Assembly (NCBI RefSeq): GCF_964340395.1
Contig: NC_135560.1
Coordinates: forward strand, 62,001-126,000
Direction: 5' to 3'
DNA length: 64,000 bases
Source: Glandiceps talaboti
Lineage: Eukaryota; Hemichordata; Enteropneusta; Spengelidae
Shown here in pieces: positions 23,251 to 34,111 of the stretch. Position 1 is the first letter of the stretch. Every line of letters starts with the position of its first letter. The notes under the pieces were generated by a model that worked only from the letters and a program-made list of their open reading frames with translations, was not told the DNA's origin and did no database searches. The translations under genes and the position numbers were made by a program.

Positions 23251-25361
23251 GGTGACCCCATATATTTTTGTCATTGATAAGTAGCTGGAATAATACAATG
23301 TAGACATACAGCGTATAAAAAATCTATCACAGACTTTGATCCTTTTTTGCAATTTTCTTATGTTTTTCTTAAAAAATAGTAAAGCAGCTGGAGATAAAAT
23401 AACATAATATTTTATGAAATAATGAATATAAATTCAAAAAAATATGTCTGGACCTACTTACTATACATTGCACTTTAAATACATAAGTTCGTTTGGTGTT
23501 CTTGGGATAATCTTTTAACTGTCAAAAATCAAGTTGTAGTTAATTGTTGTAAATCTACTTATTTTAACCCCAAAATACATAATTATGTACATACAAGAAA
23601 TGGTCATTAACCTGAAAACAAAGGTGGTGACATAGTATTTTCTCTTCTTATTTTTACATATTCAGATATCAATGTGTAAGTATGCAAAGTATAAAAAAAA
23701 TCTATCGATTTTTTTTTAATTTGACACCTTAACACATTATTTTATTTCTGCTGTGAAATCTGAAAGACGACAATAATAATGTCTCTTTACTGATTTTATC
23801 CGAACCTTTTGGTCCATCGAACTTCATTGGAAAGTGTGGCAAAGCAATTATTCGTTAAATTCATTTGGGCAGGGCATTTATCTATTCAAGCTTTATATCA
23901 ATTGGTATATTTGGTGCCCTCTGTAGATAGAAGTGGTAGAGGGATATCTGTACATATGAAACATTGTTGACTGTGCAGTTTATCAACATTAAATGTTCAA
24001 ACGGGGACATACTCACTCGCTCTGCTGTTCCAATCATCAGTCTGTTCCATTTAAGACTATAACATTGAATTAGCCAGCCAACTAGTTTCTTCTCAAATCG
24101 TCTCTTCTACAGGGTACCGTGCCGACTGGGACTGTTGAGTAGAACTCACAACAAAACGTTCATATCCGGTACAGCGAAAGCCAAGCTAATCACTTGGTTG
24201 ATTTTATTACAAGACCAATCTCCATCTTGGTTCCTTTCTTAGATGGGCTAAAAACACAACTTACATACATTTCAAAGTTTACACAAATCTCTATTCTTAG
24301 AGTATGACATATTCTTAAGTTTTATGAAAGACATAATCTGAGATTCAATATCCAATCACCTTATCTAGATTAGTAATAAATATTCATATCTGAAAGACCA
24401 TTAAATAGTTGTGTAATATTATAATTATACTTTTTCAAAACAATGAAGTCATCTGATGAAGTTCTAAAATTAACACATCATGTCATCTTAAAACTTGTTG
24501 ACAATTCAACCGTATCTTAGGTATTCCGAAATAGCGATGTTGAGATGTCGAAGACCTATGTTGTTACAGGTCTCTTTCCTTCATTGTAGCAAGGTTGACA
24601 AGTACGTAGAACAACTTTGTAAGGATGTGAATACTCATCATCCTAATGGATGTCTATCTATAGCCATGAACTATTGTATGATTTTATCAGGAGTACTAAA
24701 ACATTCGTCCTATTAAACAAAGTAACAAACATCCTGAGCCTATGGTATGTGAAGCTGTGATAATTTCATTTATTGTACATGCGCAATGAATAAAGAATGT
24801 TTTCCAAGGTCATGCATGTCATGGGTCATGAAACGCATTACCATTACGGAGTCGGCCATTTCCCCAATGATACAACTGATTTAAAGCTAAAAACTGGTCA
24901 AAAAATAGTTCTTTTGAGAAATGGAATATGCCTTTTACCAATTTTAAGCATAATTTTGAAAATGATAGAAATATTCTGAGCTATTACATTGCAGCAAAAT
25001 GTACGGACCAGCCTGAAGAATTGGCGGCCCGGGCATTAATTTCGAGCCCAGTACCCTCCAACTTCAACGACTTCAGCCATGAAAGGCACATGCTACTCCG
25101 ACGTGACTAGGGTTGGGGGGTAGACGCCATGAGAAACGTTTGATGTTTGTTTGAACCTTACAATCGTGCTGTAATATGTTGCTAAGATGAACTAAGGGGT
25201 CGGTCGGAAATAAAAAAAAAATTTCTGCAAATTAGGGTTGGTCGGGAGATGAGAAACAGAAAAATAAATAGGGCTGCCCTTAGCCATAAAACGACCTTAG
25301 ACTAATGATTTTATGACATAAAATAAAACAATAACATTCCGCATAAGCTACGTTTACAAAA
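23251..25361. other. no convincing gene
   Basis: Mostly non-coding. Two short plus-strand frames (24495-24716 and 24928-25110) have no recognised motif. The second is GC-richer than its surroundings and could be an exon or repeat fragment. I cannot support either as a gene. Confidence 0.35.
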
Positions 25362-26514
25362 ATACCGCCAATGGCGTTGTAGCACAACTGTACAGTTTTC
25401 AAAAATGTTTATCCATATGCTAGTCGGACGTCCATGCTAACAATAGGTGTTCATTTGCTGAATGACTATCCATCCAGTTGCCTATCCAACCATGTTGCTA
25501 TCTTTGCAATATACGTGATCATTTGGCTGTTGCTATGGGTATGGTCACGTTGTCAGATACATTTGTATACATTTGTGTATGTTTACTCAATTGTCTATTA
25601 ATCCCTGTTGTTATCTTCGCAATATATGTGATCATTTGGGCTGTTGCTGTGGGCGTGGTCTTGTTGCTAGGCATATTTACATACATTTTTTGACTGTTTA
25701 TTCAATTGTCTATTAATCCCTGTTATCTTTGTAAAATATGCGACCGTTTGGCTGTTGCTATGGGCGTGGTCATGTTGCTAGGGTATTTGCATACATATTT
25801 TGAAAGTTTACTCACTTGCCTACCAGATGGTGTTGTTATTTGACCAAAATATACTGCCATTTCGGTTGTTGGTAAGGGCGTGGTCATGGTTGCTAGGGCC
25901 AATTTTGTCAAAATGTTTTGAAGAAAATCTGCAGAATAACACTTTCGGAAACATCTCACCAAGTTTCGGACTCATTGACCAAGTATTTTTTGAGATAAGT
26001 TTTTGACCAAAAATGAACATTTTTACACCTAATTTGCATATCACTCATGGAATCATTGTATGCTTAATATTTCTTTGTCCATACATCCCTAGATGCATTC
26101 CCATTACATTTCAGCCCAATCTGCTCAGTAGTTTTGGAATTATAGATTTGTAACCAAAAAGACACATTTTTAGCCCTAATTTGCATATTACTGATGGAAT
26201 CATCATGTCATGAACAAATCTTACTTTACACCCCTTAAGAATGTTCCCACCAAATTTTGCACCAATCTGCCCAGTAGTTTCTGAGTTTAAGTTTTTTGAC
26301 CAAAAATCACATTTTTTGACCCAAATCACACACCTGTGATGCGATCATTTTGATTTGAACAATTTTCCAACTAGACACCCACGGTAATGGACCCACCAAA
26401 TATCATGACAATCGGTTCAGTGGTTTTTGACTTTGACACACACACACACACACACAGACAGACAGATGCTGGGCGATCCCTATAGCACTACTGAACCTCA
26501 GTTCAGTTGTGCTA
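25362..26514 (+). mobile_element. family A repeat, copy 2
   Basis: A full-length-looking copy. ATACCGCCAATGGCGTTG precedes TAGCACAACTG (25380). Four core direct repeats follow, then the conserved non-coding segment, a (CA)n tract (about 26438-26455), and the 3' hairpin ending GTTCAGTTGTGCTA at 26514. It lies just downstream of the PIGF last exon. Confidence 0.8.
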
Positions 26515-26696
26515 AAAATTATTTGACCCAAAAAGCACATAATCTGCTGATAATTTCCTGGATCACAATTTACCCCTTTTTGGATAATAGGTGTAACCTT
26601 TGAGATATTTGAGTGTTTATGCAATATTGTCAAAATAGAATACATTACATAAAGTATTTAAAGATAGTATTTAATTAATTAAGTAGAAACATGAAA

Positions 26697-26822
26697 TTAA
26701 ATCTGTTTTGTTTTCCTTCCTCTTCTCATTTCACTCCTGTTGCAAAGTAGATACACAGATGAAAGGAAAAGTAGTGTACAATATCCAACAGTCGCTCCAA
26801 TCACACATGAAATAGGCCACTC
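26697..26822 (-). CDS. PIGF: PIGF, last coding exon (GPI ethanolamine phosphate transferase subunit)
   Basis: On the minus strand, after a TTTCAACAG splice acceptor (26823-26825 = CAG), 41 codons and a TAA follow. The peptide starts EWPISCVIGATVGY, has a hydrophobic membrane segment and ends with a basic cytosolic-type tail. PIG-F proteins end with PWQ-x-WPISC followed by a last membrane helix. The upstream exon at 53084-53195 ends in PWQ in phase 0 and fits this start exactly. PIG-F is a multi-span ER membrane protein that partners PIG-O and PIG-G in adding ethanolamine phosphate to GPI anchors. A DIRS-type retrotransposon begins only 44 bases upstream of this acceptor. Confidence is high from the joint fit of both exons. 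Confidence 0.88.
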   Translation of the reverse strand, partial: EWPISCVIGATVGYCTLLFLSSVYLLCNRSEMRRGRKTKQI

Positions 26823-26866
26823 CTGTTGAAAGATATAGGAAATATAGGTTAATTAGAGGTTCCTCT

Positions 26867-26990
26867 AATTCAAAGCCTTAGCACGGAGTGAAATTATCCC
26901 ACAATATGCAAATGAGATCATGAATATTAATATAAACAGGTATATCAACAGGCGAGTCTAACTGCCCGGTGTCATCCTTTTGGTCACACC
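26867..26990 (+). repeat. DIRS split direct repeat A1
   Basis: AATTCAAAGCCTTAGCACGG through TGTCATCCTTTTGGTCACA matches A2 (45674-45795) with few changes. It forms the left end of the element and leads directly into the gag start at 27006. Confidence 0.85.
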
Positions 26991-27005
26991 GAGGAAAGTA
27001 GAACT

Positions 27006-30000
27006 ATGCAGGCAACAGTAAGCACGGCAGCTACTTCAGGCAGGACAACGCCAGTGGCAACTACGACCGATACCTTCGTAAGAGGGCATGGTGGACCAAC
27101 GGCTACTACTCAGCCAACTGCAAGTACCAGTGGTATGAATATTCCTCTAGGGGATGGCCAGGGGTCTGACTCTGCACATGGACAGGTATGTTTTGGTCCA
27201 TTTTTCCGGTTACAAGTAATTTGTATAGTGGTCGGTGTGTGCCCATTTAAAGTGTTTTTGTGCTTCTGTGTGGTTCGTTTGCATTTGTGTGGAAATATGA
27301 CAGTGTTGCGCAGTGTGTGAACTTAAGGGAAAATGACTACTGGTCATAAGGACCGACATGTAGCAAATGCTGCTGGTCCTTAAGGAAAACTGCTGGTCCA
27401 TACTCAATGCAGTTCACGTTCACGACCTGAATCTACATCAACCCCCCCACCCCCCACTTAGAGATCAAATAATTTTGAACTTGAATATGATACAACATAT
27501 CTTTAGATATACTAAAGTAAAAGAGTACAACGAATTGTTTACTATCCACTATTATTTCACCAATCTGTTCTTACAATTGAAAATTTCCACTCACAGAGTC
27601 AAAAAATACAACTTGGAAGTAAACTTGGAAGTAAATTTTGGATTCACAACCAAATACTTTTTTACTCTGTGAGTAGAGATTTTCATTTGTAACTATGAAC
27701 CCAGAGACTATAAATATTCATTCTCGCATAATCTGTTCCTATAGACTATAGTGGCCTGAGACTGAATGTATTCATTCCACCATAGAAATACAGATCCATA
27801 GATTGTAGATAATATGGGTGAATGAATCAATAAATCTACATTATCTGCAATCTCTAAGAGCTCACAGTCCTCTCCTTCCTCTCTGTGCTATTCACTAAAT
27901 TCTGAATCACACAATCCAAAGTCAGATTCATCGTCTGTGTCAACAGCTAATGTAGCTTCCCCATCCTTAGCGAACTTAGACCACAAATTCATCATAGCAG
28001 AAAGTTTTATCGCATAACTATCCCTCTTGAAAACTGTGTATTCCCTTTATTTCAATTTCCATCCACACAGTGACACAGGGCGGCTGCGTCTTCCTTCAGT
28101 CTTTACAAATACGCACTGAAGCCCACCCCGGCCCATGAAGCAATACCCGCATACCCTACCCGTGCATTGAGTATCGTCTCTGACTGTTTGTGTAAGAAAT
28201 CTGACCATGATGAAAAGAACTATGGCTAATCGTGTCTTACAGTGCGAGTTTTTTTGACGTTGGAAAGTGATATGGTAACTGTACTGTAATGTGTCATCCA
28301 CTATGTACCCGTGTTTGGCATGATGCAGTATTTTTCCAGATACAACAAAGGCAACAAAAATGCAACATTTCTAAGTTTATACGTTGATTACAACATACAG
28401 GACATACATTATCATATGCATCAAATTGAAAGCAATCAGACTACGCATTTTGTTTTTTACATTTTTATCTTACTGAAGATATCGTACGAAGTGTACCTGC
28501 CTTCTTTATTAGTTAAACCGCCATAGAGTAGTTTATATGTTTTTCGTCAGTTTGTTTGGTCATGGCCACACACATGGGGAACTCCGGTAAATCGATCGGG
28601 AAACCCGCTAACATTTACCGGCTTCAATACCAGCCTTTAAAAAACAGTGTCTGTTTCATCTTCTTCTTCGGAAGCTCATTGCCGCCTTCTAAATATCGCC
28701 ACATACTTCATAAATACAACGTGGAACTGTCTCAAACACGTTAAAAGTTTCATACACTTCGAACAGTAAACTTTACAACAGTGATTACTATATGGCGGAA
28801 AATAGACGCATGCACTGAATGTGTAAAATGAGTCTGAATGTCTAAGACGTTCGGATTAGTCAAGACACGAATAATTAGAGAAATTCAGCCAATCATGTGT
28901 TTGCTAACATAATTTCATAAAGTAAATGCTGTATGCTACGTCATATCTAGACATGATATCAACATTGACAACACATAGCGAGCTAGCTCTGTGTCGCTTG
29001 ACTTGAACGAGATGTCGAGAGTAAAATAGGTAACACAAGATCAGATTCATGGAGGTGAAATTGGATCTATCTTTGAATAAATGTTATTATTTACTCCAAA
29101 TTTCAATCGGTCATAAGGACCGATAAGTTGTTATAATTATGAAAAACTGTCGGTCCGAACGGAAATCTGTTGGTCTCGGGCCGAAGGACCGGCGTTAATT
29201 TCGCACGCTGGTGTTGCGCATTTCAAGCAATTGATATCAAGCACGCCTGTTGTCGGGTGGTTAGTTTCTGGTATTTACATGTTGTACTCTGAAACCACCT
29301 GGTGTGGTATGTTTAGAATATCTATTATGTGCATACTATGGGACACATGTAGAAGCGTGCATGATAGAGATTCTCGCATGTTTGTGCATTATAGTGGGTT
29401 TGCAGTCAAATTGTAGAAATTCCCCTGTTCCGGAGAAGAAAAAAGCTAGAATGTGTGGCTATATCTGAAAGCCAAAAAGTTTGACGTTTGCAGTGCTGGC
29501 GAGCACACAGTTTATGAAGACAGCGGTAAAATGTGAGGGCACCTGTGTAGAAAAAGGTGATTGGAGTACTGGAGTAAAGCATATGTTTGGTGATACACTG
29601 GTAAGAGTGCCAATAGAAGAGTAACAATCACAGAGTGTCAATCTGGAACACCGGGTTTATGAATGTGCATTTAGGAAATGCGAAATAAGGGCACCTGAGA
29701 CAAGTTAGAGTGCCAAAAAGGGTATTGTTGGAAGCATTTATAGACCGCTAATGCAAGTGCATATGTACGACAAGAGGTACAAGATATGTACAAGTGAACA
29801 TTATGCGATATTTGGATATGGAGGGTTAGCTGAGTATGTCGTTGGCAATCAAGTTGTGCCACCTGGTAGTTGTTGAGAGGTGTTAATAAGAACTCATTGT
29901 TAATTCCTGATTTGTTTCAGGTGACACAAACGTTGGACGAATTACTCAAAAAAGTAGAGAAGATAGAGAAGACTGCGGGTGCAGCTGGAGTAGAAGATGC

Positions 30001-30378
30001 ACTCCAAAAACTTATGGAAATGGCGCACAGCCCCGCCTCGACATCTCGGTCGCAATTGGTCAACGCTCTTAGAAATTTGGTGGACACAGGGCAACCATGG
30101 TAGCCCACCCGAAGTTGCAACGTTTTCGTGCAGTTTTGTCTCAATTTGAGGCCAATGATTTTGGGTCGGATGCAAAAGGAAGAGGAGGAAATTGCCTCCA
30201 AAGTGTCAAAAGTCCTTAAGAATAGTAATAGTGATAGTAGCCTACTGGAAATAGATACGCGCCATATTCATTTGGCAATTCCGCCAGTGGCCGCCGTTCT
30301 AGAAAGTACTTAAAGTGTTACCAGTGTGGAAAACAGGGACATTTTGCCAGAGAATGTGCTGACAAAAATGAGGACTGA
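27006..30378 (+). pseudogene. gag of the DIRS-type element, two exons
   Basis: Exon 1 (27006-27185) begins with ATG and encodes a Thr/Ala/Ser/Gly-rich N-terminus. It ends ...GQ at CAG followed by a GTATGT donor. A TTTGTTTCAG acceptor at 29911-29920 resumes in phase with VTQTLDELLKKVEKIEK, a predicted coiled coil. A stop at 30101-30103 and frame changes follow. A CCHC zinc knuckle (CYQCGKQGHFARECADKNED, about 30316-30375) ends at TGA 30376-30378. Gag would package the element RNA. The 2.7 kb intron is predicted from the splice signals and phase. About 1.9 kb of it is a later hAT insertion. Confidence 0.7.
27311..29210. mobile_element. hAT element, non-autonomous, in the gag intron
   Basis: Perfect 8-bp target duplication GTGTTGCG at 27303-27310 and 29211-29218. 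Terminal inverted repeats are CAGTGTGTGAACTTAA and, inverted, CAGCGTGCGAAATTAA. Subterminal GGTCCTTAAGG- and GGTCATAAGGACCG-type words occur at both ends. The 8-bp duplication and CAG ends are hAT hallmarks. No transposase is visible in the 1.9 kb. Confidence 0.88.
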
Positions 30379-30639
30379 TAATGAATTGAGAAATTGTGAG
30401 CATTTCAGATATGTATTGGTACGTGATACTAAGAGAATGAAATATGCACGATGTGATGTATTTTCAGTACAGTGGTCTGTTTAAAATGAAAATAAAAGCG
30501 CGGTTAAAATTATACAGCTTGAGAGTTTTATATGACGATCTCCCCACCCTATTGACAGGGGTGCCTAACATAGGCCCTTTGCTCAGACCTGCCATTGCAG
30601 GATCCTGTCTTGGGGTGTCCCCTAATTTTGGAACATGGA

Positions 30640-31634
30640 AGTTAAATTTAGCCTCTCATTTTTCCCCCACTTTCAGTTTGAACCACTTGCATGGGAGTTG
30701 GAATTCCGAGCAAATTGTAGTATAGCCCAATGTAAGAGTTATGGATGGACAACATTAGGGGGACGCCCCGAGGCAGGATGGCCTGCGTAGTATCCCTGAC
30801 ATCACTTCAATCGTGAAAGGAGATACGTTTGCAATGCCAGATGATTTGATATATAGAAATCCGAAAGAATTTATTGCGGGAGAAGTTCACAAGCACGTAT
30901 CTTACTGGAACAAGTTGACTGAATGTATTCATGATAGATCTGATATTGTAGACTGGATAAACAATAAAATTAAGATTTCAAAATATTTTGTCCCCTTTGA
31001 AGGAGAGTTCAAGGGTATCAAATATGCTCATGAAAAGCCTCCCCCAAGAGTTTTCCAGAACAACCCCACGTGCCAACAACATGGCTCATTTATTGCTGTG
31101 ACTATTGCTGGTAGAATAAAATCGGGGGCTGTGTCGGTATGGGGTATAGTAGGACATGATCCACCCCCTTACATAGTAATGCCCATTACAGTGGAACCAA
31201 CGAAACCGAGAATGTGTATTGACATGAGATATTTGAATCTTTGGACACGTAGCATACAGTTTAAGTTAGACAAATTAGTGGAGGTCACTAGGTATTTAGG
31301 TAAGGATGACTACCATTTCAAGTGTGATGACAAAAGTGGATATGACCACGTTTTGCTGGATCAAGAGGAACGTACATATGTAGGATTTCAATGGGCAAGG
31401 ATGTGGTTTGTAAACAACACACTACCATTTGGTTGGAAGTTGTCAGCATATGTATATCATACCATGGGGTACTGTGTAACGAATTACACTAGATCCCTAG
31501 GGGTACCTTGTATACAGTATATTGATGACAGGCAAGGAGGGGCTTTAAAGACAACCGAGGATAGTAAAGCTATAAAATGGGATAGCCGACAGAGGGCGCA
31601 AGTGGCAGCATACCTGGTATGTAGAATACCAATT
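30640..31634 (+). pseudogene. DIRS/Ngaro reverse transcriptase, first part
   Basis: The long frame from 30813 contains the N-terminal DIRS-RT region (HVSYWNKL, VDWINNKI), the palm motif RMCIDMRYLNLW, motif A as CDDKSGYDHVLL, the LPFGWK segment and motif C as QYIDDRQGG with both aspartates intact. Weaker coding similarity extends upstream to about 30640. The frame is cut at the CCAATT target site (31629-31634) of the LINE insert and continues at 36451. This RT is of the DIRS type, distinct from the LINE RTs elsewhere in the window. The last 14 codons of the apparent frame, after 31634, belong to the inserted LINE. Confidence 0.85.
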
Positions 31635-31756
31635 CTGTATAGTTACGGTGTAGGTCCTGGGTAAGGAATAACACACCGGGGGAGAATATTTAGTCAGAAT
31701 GGTTTTTGACAGTAACTGCCATTTTAAAGGCGTCACAAGATTTAGCGCTCACAGTA

Positions 31757-34110
31757 CTATTGTCCAGATGGTTCCAGTCTACTAGTTTTTTTTACAAAGA
31801 ATGACTGTTTGTATTGAGCAGTTTTACAATTGTCAATTTCAAAGCACTTTGAGTTGTTAGTAACTCTTTGTTCAACAATGTTAGATGAGATACAGTCCGC
31901 AAATTTCCTAGCTTTTATAGATCTTTTGGGTCTTACGGCTTTAAGATAGTCCGCTGGTTGAATTGCTGGTACTAGGCCCTCAACCACCCTGTATAGAAAA
32001 ATTAGCCTGTTTGCTGTGCGTCTATCCTGGAGTGATGTAAGTTCGAGGCTTTCTACCATTTTGGTGACACACCCTTCGTTCCTACTCCTGTAGTTCCCTG
32101 TGATGAAACGTGCTGCTCTGCGCTGTACCTGTTCGAGTCGGTCAATGTTTTTATGTAAGTAAGGGTCCCAAACCACTGAACCATATTCTAGCATGGATCT
32201 TACTAGTGAGATGTAAGCTGTTTTCTTACATGACTGCGTACAATGACGAAGGTTTCTTCTCAGAAACCCCAATGTCGAGTTTGCTTTGTTTGTGATATTT
32301 GCAATATGTGGAGTCCATTTCATGTCCTCTGACAAAGTGAGACCAAGATAAGGATTTTGTGTGACCTGCTGCAATATGTAGTTACTCAGTGTATAGAAAT
32401 GAGAAGATTTATTTCGAAGAGACATGATGTAGCACTTTTTGGCATTAAAACGCATCCCCCAAGTGGTGGCCCATATTTCCAGTTGATCTAAGTCTCTTTG
32501 CAGAGTGAAGTGATCCTGATAGGTCTTGATCTGTCTATACAATAGGCAGTTGTCAGCAAAGAGTCTAACATTTGATTTGACACACTCAGGTAAGTCATTT
32601 ATGTGGCACAAGAATAGTAACGGCCCAAGTACAGTGCCCTGGGGGACTCCGGAATCAATGGTAACTAGGTCTGAGTATTCCCCTTCCACTACTGCTCTCA
32701 TGTAACGTTTTGTAAGGAAAGATGTAATCCACGAGTGGATAGATCCATGGATGCCATAGTTGTTTAACTTATAGAGAAGCTTTGTGTGAGGGACCGTGTC
32801 GAATGCCTTGGAAAAATCCAATATAGCAATGTCTGTTTGGATGTTCTGGTCGAAAGATTTCATGAAATCATGGAGAGTTACAACTAATTGGGTTTCACAA
32901 GAAAAGCCTGACCTAAAACCATGATTTAGTGATGACAGTATGTGGTTTCTTTCCAAGTGTTGAAGAATATGTCGGCAAATTATGTGTTCAAGGAGTTTAC
33001 TTGTAACGGATGTTAATGAAATCGGCCTGTAGTTTTCTGGTAAGTGTTTATCCCCTTTTTTAAACACTGGGGCAATGTTTGCTGTAAGCCAGTCGTCTGG
33101 TAAGGATCCTGAGTCAACTGAAATTTGGAATATTTTTGTTAGTCCTGGTGCGAGTTGTTCATCGCAGTTCGGTAACACGAGATTTGGTATTAAATCTTGA
33201 CCCGATGCCTTTGATGGATTTATTGTTTTTAATAATTTTTCCACTCCTTTGTTATCAATTGTTAACTGTTCCAATGGTTTTAGTTTCTTTACTTTTCTAA
33301 TTGTCGACATGGCGTCTGTTGATGAGGACTTTGTAAACACAGATTTGAATTGTTCAATCAGGATATCTGCCTTTCCTTTGCTATCATTTATTAGCTGACC
33401 TTTTTGTTTGAGGGGTGCTATTCCAATATTATCCTGGAGTTTGGATTTAACGTACTTCCAAAATGGTTTGGTGTTGTTTTGGTCTAAGCCCTGTTTTATG
33501 ATACTATTTACATGATCTTTTTCAGCCTTTCTGAATTCTTGTTTACATTGTTTTTGGTAAAATTTGAAGTTTGACCACTTGTTTGTTGTCTTTGCCTGCT
33601 TATAAAGCCTGGCCTTTTTCCTTACCATATGTTTCAGTGACTTGTTAAACCAGGGAACCGAATATCTTGGTTTGTGCATTGTTGAGGGGATATGCTGATC
33701 TACTGCTGTTGCAATACCAGATTTAAATATATCCCACAATGACTGTACCACAACAGGTGTTGCGTTCTGGTTTATGGCACTGGCAGATGCTTTGTTTAAT
33801 ATCTTATGTGAGAGATCTAACATGTCCTTTTTGATGGCATCCCAGTTTGCTTTGGAATATTGATAACATTTTCTTGGTATAGGTTTGTTGTACATTGGTC
33901 TGATGTCAGTGTCTGTAATGATCATGTCGTGGTCAGATATTCCTGGGACATTAGTTGATGATTTGATGACGGAAGGATTGCTCGTAAATACCAGGTCGAG
34001 CATATTTGTCTCCCGGGTTGGTGACTCATGAATCTGTGTCAGGTGGTGTTCTGAAGCAATGTCAATTATTGATTTTTTGTAGAGAATTGTTTACTACTAG
34101 AGTTTCTTCT
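31757..34110 (-). pseudogene. CR1-like reverse transcriptase with FADN active site
   Basis: The minus-strand 748-codon frame starts at the end of the endonuclease (LDLVFTSNPS, SDHDMII), with further endonuclease coding traceable to about 34085. RT motifs follow: NYRPISLTS, motif A ILDFSKAFDTVPH, motif B GVPQGTVLGPLLF, motif C LFADNCLLYR. The second aspartate of the catalytic FADD is replaced by asparagine, which should abolish polymerisation. The thumb and C-terminal part (ARFITGNYRSR) are complete to the stop at 31757. The frame is otherwise open over 2.2 kb, so the element is young or the substitution is recent. Confidence 0.85.
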
Positions 34111-34111
34111 T

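Noticed and set aside
24495-25110. Two short plus-strand frames as host exons
   Set aside because: No recognised domain, no convincing splice sites on both sides, and similar-length frames occur by chance in this DNA.
26403-26460. CRISPR or tRNA-like structures among the short repeats
   Set aside because: The regular short repeats are (CA)n microsatellites within family A. No direct repeat-spacer pattern or cloverleaf was found in the window.
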